64,000 nt of DNA from Streptomyces resistomycificus (GTDB taxonomy: Bacteria; Actinomycetota; Actinomycetes; Streptomycetales; Streptomycetaceae), in contig NZ_KQ948996.1 of the NCBI RefSeq assembly GCF_001514265.1, positions 124,001 to 188,000 of the forward strand, written 5' to 3'. Within the stretch, counting starts at the first letter, position 1, and each line of letters opens with the position of its first letter. The notes under the pieces are model-generated. The model saw only the letters and a list, made by a program, of their open reading frames with translations. It had not been told where the DNA came from and searched no databases. Below, in pieces: positions 45,101-52,448 of the stretch. A program made the translations under genes and the position numbers.

Positions 45101-45416
45101 CCACCTTGCCGGACGACCACACGTCGGCGGATCCCGGCGTGCGTCCGACCTGGATCTCGTATGCCTTCTGGGAGGTCGCCCGGCGGTCCGACGCCGACTG
45201 CCAGCCGAAGACCGGGTCCTCACCACCGATGCCCAGGGGGTTCACCCGGCCGTTGGTGGTCAACGCCCTCACGGAGAACGGCACGTCCGAAGCCGTCGCG
45301 GTAGGGGCAGCGGCAGGGGACACGGAAGCAGGCAGGACCGCCGTGGTGCCCCCGATCACGGCGAATACGACAAAGCCCCTCAGGAGTACGAACAGAAGCG
45401 AGCGTTTACGGCGCAT
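42117..45416 (-). CDS. Secreted GH78 alpha-L-rhamnosidase
   Basis: This is a 1099-residue exported enzyme removing alpha-L-rhamnosyl residues from plant glycosides or pectin rhamnogalacturonan. A basic N-terminus and hydrophobic segment form the signal peptide. Fibronectin-like and Bac_rhamnosid N domains follow (TNGRVNPLGIGGEDPVFGW; a concanavalin-like insert about 165-330). The (alpha/alpha)6 catalytic domain is at about 650-1000. The general acid is probably the Glu of ARDERLGWTGD (near 686) and the base the Glu of TTMWERWNS (near 953). AGGAGG precedes the ATG. A LacI-type operator-like site covers the promoter. It is monocistronic; the LacI gene upstream is the best candidate regulator. 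Confidence 0.93.
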   Translation of the reverse strand: MRRKRSLLFVLLRGFVVFAVIGGTTAVLPASVSPAAAPTATASDVPFSVRALTTNGRVNPLGIGGEDPVFGWQSASDRRATSQKAYEIQVGRTPGSADVWSSGKVASDRQVGVRYGGPDLEPATRYHWRVRAWDDRKTASPWSAHAYFETGLLDSGDWDGAQWITRPEAASELDQWTDYTATVEFKIDSAALGMFLRASDASNGYMWQFSVTGSTPMLRLHKQVKGNYSVVKQVDLAPYGFTNASLLAARHTVRYDVVGTTIKTTLDGKLVDTFTDATFSKGYIGFRTHGCCGERGTVYDAVVTSPDDGTLLDTDFASDQNPFTGGEIVDSALVVSGTTDALYGPPARPLPLLRKGFVTRTGKKVASARIYASALGVYELEVNGKPVGDQVLAPGWTNYHKRIQSQTYDVTKLLDSGDNAIGASLATGWWAGKVGLGWSRQYGDAPALVAKMRITYTDGSVQWIATDGSWKAANGPYVKADLQDGETYDAGLMPSGWSRPGFDDAKWEPAASLESRTALLVPQSDEPVRRTQVLKARKMTEPTAGTYVYDLGQNMVGVSRLTLTGSAGQTVKIRYAEVLNKNGTLYTDNFRTAGVTDRYVFAETGTVTYEPTFTQHGFRYIEITGVSEPPALGDVRGVVWGSDLPSTGTLKTSDTMLNQLVSNISWSQRGNFLSIPTDTPARDERLGWTGDISLFAPTANYLVDTRAFLSHWMADVRNSQYANGDLPAVVPTPQGQFGDSGVGWSDVMITVPYSVWRSYDDTSILRENYPAMQKFFQFVRDSAGPDLLEPGRTTFFTNDWLHLNDPTEQGILGTAYYAENARMMAETARALGDEAAASDYGRLSADIRDAFTKAYVAADGTVKGNSQTGYAMALGMDLVSDPALIEKVGEKFVAKLALTDYHLRTGFIGTPLLLPALSRIGRDDLAYKMLLHKDYPSWGYEVASGATTMWERWNSIMPNGDFGPVDMNSFNHYAYGAVGDWMFQNIGGLSAIEPGYKRSRIAPTPGGNLTQGSGSLKTVYGLLSSKWSTRNGALDLEVTVPVNTVAEVHVPSKTRGAVTEGGRPTVAAKGVRFLRMENGAAVFEVGSGSYRFGVRTDLD

Positions 45417-45428
45417 GGCATCCTCCTA

Positions 45429-45440
45429 TGAATCGTTTCA
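45429..45440. promoter_or_regulatory. LacI-type operator-like site of rhamnosidase gene
   Basis: TGAATCGTTTCA is a 12-nt near-palindrome with central CG, like LacI-family operators (TGAAACGTTTCA). It is 12-24 nt upstream of the rhamnosidase start. A similar site stands in front of the broken rhamnosidase copy. Confidence 0.45.
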
Positions 45441-45542
45441 GGCCGTATGTGTCAGCGGTTGGTGTCGCCGCGAAACACCATGTGCGGGGCGGAGGTCAGT
45501 CCGTCGGACCGCTCAGCAGGGTCTCCAGAGCGTTCCCGAGGC

Positions 45543-45573
45543 GACGGCCGCCCCACGCGGTGGGGCGGCCGTC
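45543..45573 (-). terminator. Hairpin terminator after GH78 remnant
   Basis: A 14-bp stem (45543-45556 with 45560-45573, loop 3 nt) follows the stop codon of the rhamnosidase fragment by 7 nt. Confidence 0.6.
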
Positions 45574-45579
45574 CGCGGG

Positions 45580-45848
45580 TCACGCCACCCGGATCCGGAC
45601 GCTCGCCCCGCTGTGCGAGATCAGGGGCGCGAAGGGCCACGGCACCAGCCCCCGCTCGGCGGAGTCGACATGTGCCGTCTCATCGCCGTCCAGTTCCACC
45701 TCGTGCGACGTCTGCCGCCAGGCGGGGTCGTCGGTGCGGACCTGACACGACAAGCGGTGTTCGGGCGTACCGACGCCGAGCGCGTCCTCCCGATGCTCGA
45801 ACCGGACGGAAACGCCGTGGTGTTGGGTTCCGGACGCTCAAGGCCCAT
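45580..45848 (-). pseudogene. N-terminal fragment of a second GH78 rhamnosidase
   Basis: The minus strand reads SVRFEHREDALGVGTPEHRL, then SCQVRTDDPAWRQTSHEVEL and LVPWPFAPLISHSGASVRIRVA before TGA at 45580. This is the typical N-terminal domain of actinobacterial GH78 enzymes, but the remaining 700 or more residues are gone. The likely start, an ATG at 45848 with GAGG upstream, is in another frame, so a frameshift has occurred within the first ten codons. A LacI-like site 50 nt upstream and a hairpin just after the stop show a former transcription unit. Confidence 0.6.
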
Positions 45849-45899
45849 GACGGCCGCCTCGCTTCTCGTCGTGTGCAACGTTCTACGCTTGAAACGACT

Positions 45900-45911
45900 C
45901 AACCCTGAGGT
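45900..45911. promoter_or_regulatory. LacI-type operator-like site of GH78 remnant
   Basis: TGAAACGACTCA resembles the site upstream of the intact rhamnosidase gene and lies 52 nt before the ATG of the broken copy. It supports common control of both before decay. Confidence 0.4.
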
Positions 45912-46028
45912 GGAGATGTCCGGCGCGTCAAGAGGCGAAGCTGAGTGAATTGGTGGCGTCCATCGCGTGGGATCGACGTCCGCCCGCCCAGGACAGGTCG
46001 CACGCCTTGCGGCGAGGGAGTCGGCTGA

Positions 46029-47072
46029 TCAGGCTGCGGGCGGCGGTGCGGTGCTGCCGCGCACCACGAGGTGGGGTGTCGACGCCATGACGACGGCGCG
46101 GTCGCGCCGCTTCTCGATCCGCTCCAGCAGTAGCCGGGCCGCGGTCTCGCCCATCATGGCGCCCGCCTGGTCGACGCTGGTCAGGTTCACCGGCGCGAGG
46201 GCGGCGACCGAGGTGTTGTTGTATCCGGCGAGCGAGAGGTCGTCGGGGATGCGCAGGCCGAGTTCGGCGGCGGCGCGGAAGACGCCGGTCGCGGCGACGT
46301 CCGCGCCGGCGAAGATCGCGGTGGGCGGGCGCGTGGAGGTGAGCAGTTCCATGGCACCCCGGTAGCCGCCCTCGTCCGAGTACCCGGAGTGCACGACCCG
46401 GGCCAGGTCGGCCAGGCCGTGCCGGGCCATCGCCGCGCGGTAGGCGGCCCGGACGTGGTGCTCGGGCCGTTGCTCCCACTGGGTGCCGCGCACCGTCGGA
46501 TGCGACAGATGGGCCATGTCCCGGTGCCCGAGGGCGACCAGGTGGTCGACGACCAGGTCGACGCCGACCCCGTCCTGGTTGACCACGCAGTCGTACGCCG
46601 GGGAGGGATCGTGGTGGCCGACCACCACCGTCGGCACCTCGGCCGCGATGTGCACCACCTCCGAGCGGGAGACGGTGGGCGCGATCAGGATCAGACCGTC
46701 CATCTGCCGGTCCACCATCGCGTGGATCAGCCTGGTCTGGTCCTCCCTCTCGGAGGAACCCCCGGAGCCGAGGAACAGCGCGTACTCGGTGTCCCGCAGG
46801 GCAGCGTTCACACCGTCCAGGAGGTCGGCGTAGAAGGCGTTGCGGATGCTCGCGAGGAGGACGCCGATCGTGTAGGTGCGGCCCCGCATGCCGCGGGCCG
46901 CGGCATGCGGACGGTAGCCCAGCTCGTCCATGGCCGTCTGCACGCGCTCCCGCATCGCCGGGCTCACCCCGTAGGCGTTGCGCAGCACCTTCGACACCGC
47001 CGAGGTGGACACCCCCGCGCTGTGCGCGACGTCGGTGATGGTGGCCCTCTTCGAACTGCTTGCCGGTCGCAC
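46029..47072 (-). CDS. LacI-family transcriptional regulator
   Basis: This is a 347-residue repressor. ATITDVAHSAGVSTSAVSKVLRNAYG gives the helix-turn-helix; RPHAAARGMRG is the hinge helix. The sensor domain includes IGVLLASIRNAFYADLLDG, LILIAPTVSRSEV, TVVVGHHDPSPAYDCVVND-like residues and IFAGADVAATGVFRAAAELG. GGAGG lies 9 nt before the GTG at 47072. It probably controls the rhamnosidase gene 612 nt downstream, where LacI-like sites occur, and itself through two GGAACGTTAC motifs upstream. The ligand, perhaps rhamnose or a rhamnoside, is inferred from the neighbour only. Confidence 0.9.
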   Translation of the reverse strand: MRPASSSKRATITDVAHSAGVSTSAVSKVLRNAYGVSPAMRERVQTAMDELGYRPHAAARGMRGRTYTIGVLLASIRNAFYADLLDGVNAALRDTEYALFLGSGGSSEREDQTRLIHAMVDRQMDGLILIAPTVSRSEVVHIAAEVPTVVVGHHDPSPAYDCVVNQDGVGVDLVVDHLVALGHRDMAHLSHPTVRGTQWEQRPEHHVRAAYRAAMARHGLADLARVVHSGYSDEGGYRGAMELLTSTRPPTAIFAGADVAATGVFRAAAELGLRIPDDLSLAGYNNTSVAALAPVNLTSVDQAGAMMGETAARLLLERIEKRRDRAVVMASTPHLVVRGSTAPPPAA

Positions 47073-47121
47073 TCGTGCGCACCTCCGCTGTCATGCACCG
47101 CCCCGCCCCGTTGGCGTTTCC

Positions 47122-47199
47122 GGAACGTTACCCGCGGATGACTTGACGGTTCCGGTCTGTTCGCTCCAACCTTTGGGGCATCTCTTCGTGGAACGTTAC
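47122..47199. promoter_or_regulatory. Two GGAACGTTAC motifs upstream of LacI gene
   Basis: GGAACGTTAC occurs at 47122-47131 and 47190-47199, 50 and 118 nt upstream of the GTG. The centre AACGTT fits LacI-family operators, and paired copies suit looping. From 47200 to 47432 no other feature is recognisable. Confidence 0.4.
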
Positions 47200-47432
47200 A
47201 CGAGGGCCGCTCGCGCGACAGGGCCCGCGACGGGCGGCTGCACCACGGCCCGGCCGTTCAGGGCGTCAGAAGGTGGTCGATGGCGGACCAGAGGGCGCAG
47301 CCACCGTCTATCGCCATCGGTTCACCTCTCTGCCTCGAAAGTCGTCCGCCGGAGGGTTGGTCGGTCCACTGACAGCACAAAGGCCTTCCGAGCGGTGCCT
47401 TTGGCGCCAGCCCAAGCCGTGAGGCCGACCTC

Positions 47433-47564
47433 CTAGTGCCGGTGCCAGACCAGCGTGTAGCGCCAAAACAGTCGTCGGTGCAGCCGTGCACCGGGTAGCG
47501 CCTGGCGGGCGTCGCGAACGATGTCTGCAAAGGTCATAGTCGCCGGTTGGGTCGGGGCGGTCAT
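47433..47564 (-). CDS. 43-residue basic ORF coupled to decayed gene
   Basis: This small open frame begins at an ATG overlapping the previous stop as ATGA and ends with the basic, aromatic stretch ALPGARLHRRLFWRYTLVWH. The coupling suggests it was the second gene of an operon with the decayed formamidase-like gene. The C-terminal pattern resembles the tail of some actinobacterial methyltransferases, so it may be a truncated gene instead. I do not know its function. Confidence 0.35.
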   Translation of the reverse strand: MTAPTQPATMTFADIVRDARQALPGARLHRRLFWRYTLVWHRH

Positions 47565-47890
47565 CGAGGCTGGTCGTGGCGCCTTGCGTACCCGTTGTGG
47601 GACAGCGGCCCGGTCCAGGCGATGGCTCCCACCGAGAAGAATCCGCCGCCGCCCTCCAGCGCGCAGTAGACCATGTCCGAGCGGACCGCCCGCTGCTCGG
47701 TTCCGCCCATCCCCGGGAGCATCTCGAGGATCTCCTCGGTCACCAGCAGGTAGTTGCCGGAGAAGAGCCCGGAGGTGGCCAGGGCCAGGGTTCCGGGCGG
47801 CGAGCCGAGCGCCGGGTTCCAGCAGTCGATCTCGGCGCCGGCCGCGCCGCCGCCGATGATGCCGAAGTGGCCCAGGAGCTCGTTCTCGCC
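47561..47890 (-). pseudogene. C-terminal fragment of N,N-dimethylformamidase-like protein
   Basis: The minus strand reads GAEIDCWNPALGSPPGTLAL, then LVTEEILEMLPGMGGTEQRA, VRSDMVYCALEGGGGFFSVG and AIAWTGPLSHNGY. The end (R-x-DMV, GG-x-FF/VFS-x-G-x-IAW, SLSHNGY-type) is the conserved C-terminus of N,N-dimethylformamidase large-subunit-like proteins, in which this tail is normally preceded by 400 or more residues. Here the sequence breaks near 47890, where the duplicated VOC block begins about 90 nt later. Only the tail remains. Confidence 0.55.
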
Positions 47891-47976
47891 GACACCCTTC
47901 GCTCCCCGAGGAGCATCTCTGGGTGGTCGCGTCGACCCAGGGCGCGAGGGGTTGCGGGCGGATCCACCTGCGGGAA

Positions 47977-48010
47977 ATGAGCGGCAGAGTCCCCTTGGTA
48001 TGGTGCGCCG
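47977..48010 (+). promoter_or_regulatory. Leaderless promoter of VOC paralog 2
   Basis: ATGAGC (47977-47982), 16 nt and TATGGT (47999-48004) end 6 nt before the ATG at 48011. Spacing and spacer sequence match the promoter of paralog 1. Confidence 0.6.
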
Positions 48011-48439
48011 ATGGCAGCGATCAAGAAGTTCCAAGTCACCTTCGACTGCGCGGAACCTGAGCGCCTGGCTCGTTTCTGGTGCGAGGTGTTGGGGTACGTC
48101 GTACCGCCGCCACCGGAGGGGTTTGCCACGTGGGACGATTTCCAGCGCTCGCAGCCACCTGAGCAGCGGGATTCATGGTTCGCCTGCAGCGATCCCTCAG
48201 GTGTGGGTCCGCGACTGTACTTCCAGCGCGTCCCCGAAGGGAAGGCCGCCAAGAACCGGCTGCATCTTGACGTGCGGGTCGGCACCGGACTCGTGGGTGA
48301 AGAACGCCTCGCCGCACTCGAAGCCGAATGCGCACGCCTCGTCCCGCTCGGCGCGGTACACGTGCGAACGCTGTATGACGGCAATGATTCGTGCATCCCG
48401 ATGCTGGACATCGAGGGCAACGAGTTCTGTATCGACTGA
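48011..48439 (+). CDS. VOC-family protein, paralog 2
   Basis: This is a 142-residue VOC protein (MAAIKKFQVTFDCAEPERLARFWCEVLGY), the duplicate of the gene at 28346. Shared segments include VVPPPPEGFATW, SDPSGVGPRL and KNRLHLDVRVGTGLVGEERL. Differences cluster in the middle (RSQPPEQRDSW against RSLPVERQGAA) and near the C-terminus (VRTLYDGNDSC). The conserved promoter indicates the duplication included the regulatory region. It lies beside a decayed gene, so the insertion may have caused that truncation. The substrate is unknown. Confidence 0.82.
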   Translation: MAAIKKFQVTFDCAEPERLARFWCEVLGYVVPPPPEGFATWDDFQRSQPPEQRDSWFACSDPSGVGPRLYFQRVPEGKAAKNRLHLDVRVGTGLVGEERLAALEAECARLVPLGAVHVRTLYDGNDSCIPMLDIEGNEFCID

Positions 48440-48504
48440 GCATTGTCCACGAGGCGCAAACGCTGTGGGCGGCATGTCGGAAGCGGCCAGTAGCCTCGGG
48501 CACC

Positions 48505-48798
48505 ATGGGCATTCAGATCGATGTAGTGGCGGGATACCCGATCAACGATGAGGTGGAGAGGGTGCTCGGGCTGGCCGAGGCGGTGGGCGAGCCCGTCACC
48601 GTCACGTTCATGTGGGAGGGGCGTGAAGACCCTGTCCAACCCGGCCTCTCCCACGCGAAGTTCCCCACCTTTCGTCACGCCGTACGTGGGAGGTCCTCCC
48701 GCGGGCGCGGTGTCAGTGGGTGGCGACCCTTTCCGGGTCGTCCGCCGGGGTGCCCACGCGCAGCCACCGGTAGCCATAGGCGGGCAGTTCGATGCTGA
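48505..48798 (+). CDS. Doubtful small ORF, possibly truncated gene
   Basis: An ATG at 48505 opens MGIQIDVVAGYPINDEVERV followed by LGLAEAVGEPVTVTFMWEG, which looks like real coding sequence (hydrophobic strands and helices). Past residue 55 it becomes Arg/Pro-rich and overlaps the GH13 gene on the other strand by 86 nt. It is most likely the beginning of a gene cut by rearrangement. Confidence 0.3.
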   Translation: MGIQIDVVAGYPINDEVERVLGLAEAVGEPVTVTFMWEGREDPVQPGLSHAKFPTFRHAVRGRSSRGRGVSGWRPFPGRPPGCPRAATGSHRRAVRC

Positions 48799-50413
48799 GC
48801 AGCCCGTCGTCGGGCACCGTGAGACCGATGTGTTCCTCGTCCAGGAGATCCGTCAGCCTTGCCCCAGGGCCGGCCTCGGGAAGCCTCAGCCGTGCGGTGA
48901 CCGGCCGACCCGCGAAGTTGTGCACGGCCAGGACCCTCCCGTCGGTGGTGCGACCGAGGTGTGCCAGGACGGGGCGCTCCCCGGTCTCCACGAGACGGTA
49001 GTCACCCCACGCCAGTTCGGGAGCCTCCCGGTAGCGCTCGATGAACAGCCGCATGCGGCTCAACAGCGAGCCGGGGTCGCGGCTCTGCTCGTACACGTTG
49101 ACCTTCTGCGGTCCGAACGCGCCGTCGACCAGCGGGTTGGGATAGGCCTCCGGGCCGGCGGTGGAGAATCCTGCGCCGGTCTCCGGCGTCCACTGCATGG
49201 GTGTCCGCACGGCCTGGCGTCCCTCGACGGTCAGGTTCTCTCCCATGCCGATTTCCTCGCCGTAGAAGAGGACGGGGGTGCCTGGCAGGGTGAACAGGAG
49301 GCTGTAGGCGAGTTCGACGCGGCGCCGGTCACCGTCGACCATGGGCGGCAGCCGCCGGCGCAGCCCGCGGTCGTACAACTGCATGTCCTTGTCCGGTCCG
49401 AACGACGCGAACACCTCGGCGCGTTCGTCGTCGCTCAGCTTGTCGAGGGTGAGTTCGTCGTGATTGCGGACGAACGTGGCCCAGTGGGCGTCCCGCGGGG
49501 CGTCGGGACGGGACCGCAGTGCGGCGGCCAGTGGCCCCGCGTCTTCGCGCGCCATCGACAGGTACATCTGCTGCATCGCGACGAAGTCGAAGCACATGGT
49601 GAGCTCGTCGCCGCGGTCCGAGGCTGGGTCGCCGAAGAAGCGGGCGAGGCCGTCATAGGGCAGATTGACCTCGCCGAGCAGCACCGACTCGCCATTGCGG
49701 CGGCCGAGGAAGGCACGCAGGTCGGCGAGGTACTCGTGCGGGTCCGGGAGCGCTCCGGCGTCTTTCTGGCCGTCCGTCTCCAGCAGGAACGGTACGGCGT
49801 CGACGCGGAAGCCGGACAATCCGAGCTGCGTCCAGAACCCCATGACGCGGGCGATCTCGTCGCGTACCTCGGGGTTGGCGACGTTCAGGTCGGGCTGCTG
49901 CTTGTAGAAGCGGTGCAGGTAGTACTGGCCGCTGCCCTCGTCGTACTCCCACAGACTGTCCTCCGCGTCCGGGAAGACGACGCCCTGGGGGCCGTCCTCG
50001 GGAGGCTCGTCCTTCCAGACGTACCAGTCGCGGTGGGCGGAGTCCCGGCCGGAGCGGGCGTCCCGGAACCAGGGGTGGTCCTCGGAGGTGTGGTTGACGA
50101 CGAGGTCAGCGATCACGCGGATGCCGCGGTCGCGGGCGGTGCGCACGAACTCGGTGAAGTCGCCGAGGGTTCCCAGGCGGGGGTCGACACCGTAGAAGTC
50201 CGTGATGTCGTATCCGTCGTCGCGCTCGCGCGTCGGGTAGAAGGGCATCAGCCACACGCACGTCACGCCGAGGCGCACCAGGTGGTCGATGCGCTGCGTG
50301 AGGCCCGCGAAGTCACCGATCCCGTCGCCGTTGCCGTCCTGGTACGTCTCGACGTCCAGGCAGTACACCACCGCGTTCTTCCACCACAGGTCGGACGTAC
50401 GGGTCAGACGCAT
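48713..50413 (-). CDS. GH13 alpha-amylase/trehalose synthase-like protein
   Basis: This is a 566-residue cytoplasmic GH13 enzyme (no signal peptide) acting on alpha-glucosides. The four conserved regions are visible: DLVVNHT (103-109), GFRVDAVPF with nucleophile Asp205, LLGEVNL with acid/base Glu248, and FVRNHDEL with Asp319. The opening WWKNAVVYCLDVETYQDGNGDG and the C-terminal beta domain fit the trehalose synthase-like subgroup, but Val replaces Ala in the usual GEAN, so it is not a canonical TreS. The ATG at 50413 lies within the end of the LLM gene (10-nt overlap), so both are cotranscribed. Confidence 0.9.
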   Translation of the reverse strand: MRLTRTSDLWWKNAVVYCLDVETYQDGNGDGIGDFAGLTQRIDHLVRLGVTCVWLMPFYPTRERDDGYDITDFYGVDPRLGTLGDFTEFVRTARDRGIRVIADLVVNHTSEDHPWFRDARSGRDSAHRDWYVWKDEPPEDGPQGVVFPDAEDSLWEYDEGSGQYYLHRFYKQQPDLNVANPEVRDEIARVMGFWTQLGLSGFRVDAVPFLLETDGQKDAGALPDPHEYLADLRAFLGRRNGESVLLGEVNLPYDGLARFFGDPASDRGDELTMCFDFVAMQQMYLSMAREDAGPLAAALRSRPDAPRDAHWATFVRNHDELTLDKLSDDERAEVFASFGPDKDMQLYDRGLRRRLPPMVDGDRRRVELAYSLLFTLPGTPVLFYGEEIGMGENLTVEGRQAVRTPMQWTPETGAGFSTAGPEAYPNPLVDGAFGPQKVNVYEQSRDPGSLLSRMRLFIERYREAPELAWGDYRLVETGERPVLAHLGRTTDGRVLAVHNFAGRPVTARLRLPEAGPGARLTDLLDEEHIGLTVPDDGLLSIELPAYGYRWLRVGTPADDPERVATH

Positions 50414-51408
50414 CGGTACTCCTTCGCCGAGGCGGGAAGCGGGCGGGTGACGTCGAGTCGAGGTAGTACGTCAGCCGCGAACGCGTCGATGAACCGGCCT
50501 TGCTCACGGCCGACATGGTGCAACATCACTGCGTCGAAGCCGAGTTCGGCATACGCCTGAAGCCATGCGGTGTGCCGACCGAGGTCAGACGAGACGTTGA
50601 CCGTGCGCGCCACCTGGTCGGGCGTGACGTCCTCACTGACGATGTCGAACAGCTCCGCCGAGTCCAGGTCCCAACTGACCGGGGGCGCGTGGACGTTGGT
50701 GCGCCACTGGTCGTGCGCCAGCGCGAGGGCCTCGTCCTCGTCGGGCGCCCAGCTCAGGTGCACCTGAAGATGCATGGGCCCACGGCCACCCGCGTCACGG
50801 TACGCGCCGACGATCTCGCGCAGCCGTTCATGCGGGGCGTTGACCGTGATCAGACCGTCCGCCCACTCGGCGCACCAGGCCGCGGTGGCCGTGCTGCACG
50901 CGGCTCCGATCAGCGGTGGCACGGCCGGTGGCAGGGTCCACAGCCGGGCCCGGTCCACGGTCACCAGCCCGTCGTGGCTGACCTCCTCCCCGTGCAGCAG
51001 GGCACGGATGACGTCGACGCACTCACGCAGCCGCGCGTTGCGGACGTCCTTGCGGGGCCAGCGTGCTCCGGTGATGTGCTCGTTGGAGGCCTCGCCGCTG
51101 CCGAGTGCCACCCAGAACCTGCCCGGATACATGGACGCGAGACTGGCGACCGCCTGAGCGATGATCGCGGGGTGGTAGCGCTGGCCAGGTGCGTTCACCA
51201 CACCGAACGGCACCCGGTCGGTGGCCTGGAGAGCGGCTCCGAGCCACGACCAGGCGAATCCGGACTCCCCCTGGCGGACGCTCCACGGCGAGAAGTGGTC
51301 CGAGCACATGGCGGCGGTGAATCCCGCACGTTCCGCGTGCACCACGGCGTCGAGCAGATCCGCGGGCGGTATCTGCTCGTGCGAGGCGTGTAATCCATAA
51401 ACCGTCAT
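50404..51408 (-). CDS. LLM-class flavin oxidoreductase (TIGR03885-like)
   Basis: This is a 334-residue luciferase-like monooxygenase fold protein. MTVYGLHASHEQIPPADLL, SDHFSPWSVRQGESGFAWSW, RYHPAIIAQAVASLASMYPG and FWVALGSGEASNEHI are characteristic of the LLM family; the pattern fits the TIGR03885 group, whose cofactor is thought to be FMN rather than F420. TATTCG ends 6 nt before the ATG at 51408 with no Shine-Dalgarno, so it is leaderless. It overlaps the GH13 gene by 10 nt. The pairing with a trehalose synthase-like enzyme recurs in actinobacteria but its meaning is unknown. Confidence 0.85.
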   Translation of the reverse strand: MTVYGLHASHEQIPPADLLDAVVHAERAGFTAAMCSDHFSPWSVRQGESGFAWSWLGAALQATDRVPFGVVNAPGQRYHPAIIAQAVASLASMYPGRFWVALGSGEASNEHITGARWPRKDVRNARLRECVDVIRALLHGEEVSHDGLVTVDRARLWTLPPAVPPLIGAACSTATAAWCAEWADGLITVNAPHERLREIVGAYRDAGGRGPMHLQVHLSWAPDEDEALALAHDQWRTNVHAPPVSWDLDSAELFDIVSEDVTPDQVARTVNVSSDLGRHTAWLQAYAELGFDAVMLHHVGREQGRFIDAFAADVLPRLDVTRPLPASAKEYRCV

Positions 51409-51818
51409 GACGAGCGAATACCCCCGGGATCGCCCCACACCGGGCTCCGCGCCTTCGAGTACCGGCCCGGGGCCGCCACCGTCAAGTACGTACGTGCTTT
51501 GCGGCGATCGGGAACGGCTCGGCACGGGATCGGGGAGGCCGGAGGTCCGGCGGTACGCGAGCGGTTCGGCGGTACGCGAGCGGTCCGGCCCCCGGCTTCC
51601 ACCCGGAGCGGGTCTCGTTCGCGCTGCTCTCACCGGCCACGAGCAGAACTCGGATGCCGGTCAAGGGCGTTGGAGGCAGGACGTCTTCGAACCCGCCCTG
51701 GTCACCTACGGGACGGCGCCCGCGCTGGTTCTCCCGTTCCCGGCACAGCGCGTGGACCTCCGTGTCCGACTGAGAGCAGTTCCCGCACGGCGCACGGAGG
51801 TTGGGGACGGCCCCGGCG
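51409..51818. other. Intergenic region with 19-bp duplication
   Basis: No gene is supported. CGGCGGTACGCGAGCGGTT at 51548-51566 is repeated once in tandem with its last base changed (51567-51585). The interval also holds the promoter of the LLM gene. Confidence 0.4.
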
Positions 51819-52190
51819 TCATGCCTCCTGGTAGAGGTTGATGATGTTGCCGTCAGGGTCACGCAGCCACACCGATCGGCGCCCCCACGGCTGCGTTGTC
51901 GGCGGCTTGAGGATCTCGATGCCCTGGGCCAACAGCCGTTCGTGGCGTGCGTCCACGTCGGTGACCTGGAACTCCAGAGTGAAGCCTCCGCCCGCGGCGC
52001 CGGCCATCGCCCCCGGCACCATCGACTCCATTCCCTGAGTGGAGTCGAACGACAGCACGGCACCGGGGATGAGCACCCGGGCGAAAGGTGCGCCGCCTTC
52101 GACATCTGCGTCCAGGACCGCGGCGTAGAACGCGGCGAGGGCCGGAACGTCATCGGTGATCAGGGAGGTACCGGTGAAGTGTGGCTGCAT
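51819..52190 (-). CDS. VOC-family protein
   Basis: This is a 123-residue VOC protein (MQPHFTGTSLITDDVPALAAFYAAVLDADVEG), with the segment GGFTLEFQVTDVDARHERLLAQG and ending SVWLRDPDGNIINLYQ, the usual last strand. The ATG at 52190 is preferred since TACGAT ends 6 nt upstream without a Shine-Dalgarno; an in-frame start at 52229 would add 13 residues. It is monocistronic. The substrate is unknown. Confidence 0.82.
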   Translation of the reverse strand: MQPHFTGTSLITDDVPALAAFYAAVLDADVEGGAPFARVLIPGAVLSFDSTQGMESMVPGAMAGAAGGGFTLEFQVTDVDARHERLLAQGIEILKPPTTQPWGRRSVWLRDPDGNIINLYQEA

Positions 52191-52412
52191 CCAGGCATCG
52201 TAGGTTCGAGGGCCGGACGCCTGGAGCATGGAACGGGTAGAGGCCTTCGAACGCGAAATGATCTTGATGCGGGGATCGCGGCAGGGGAAACAGGTCGTGG
52301 ACGGGGTGGTGGAGGCCCCAGCGGGTGACCGGTCACGGTCGTCCGCACATCTCCGGGGCCCGGTTACAGGCTGAGTCGGCGCCTCCGTGCAGTCGCTCGC
52401 TCAGGGCGCGGC

Positions 52413-52441
52413 TTGCATGGGGGCGGGGTCTGTCCCATAGT
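52413..52441 (+). promoter_or_regulatory. Leaderless promoter of PLP decarboxylase gene
   Basis: TTGCAT (52413-52418), 17 nt and CATAGT (52436-52441) are followed 7 nt later by the ATG at 52449. No Shine-Dalgarno is present. Confidence 0.55.
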
Positions 52442-52448
52442 CCGATGT

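Noticed and set aside
42501..45431. A 976-codon open frame antisense to the rhamnosidase
   Set aside because: It is the GC-driven antisense of a clear GH78 gene, with a Gly/Val/Arg-rich composition and no motifs.
45046..45948. A 300-codon plus-strand frame running past the rhamnosidase start
   Set aside because: It crosses the rhamnosidase promoter and the GH78 remnant in the wrong direction and has no recognised domain.
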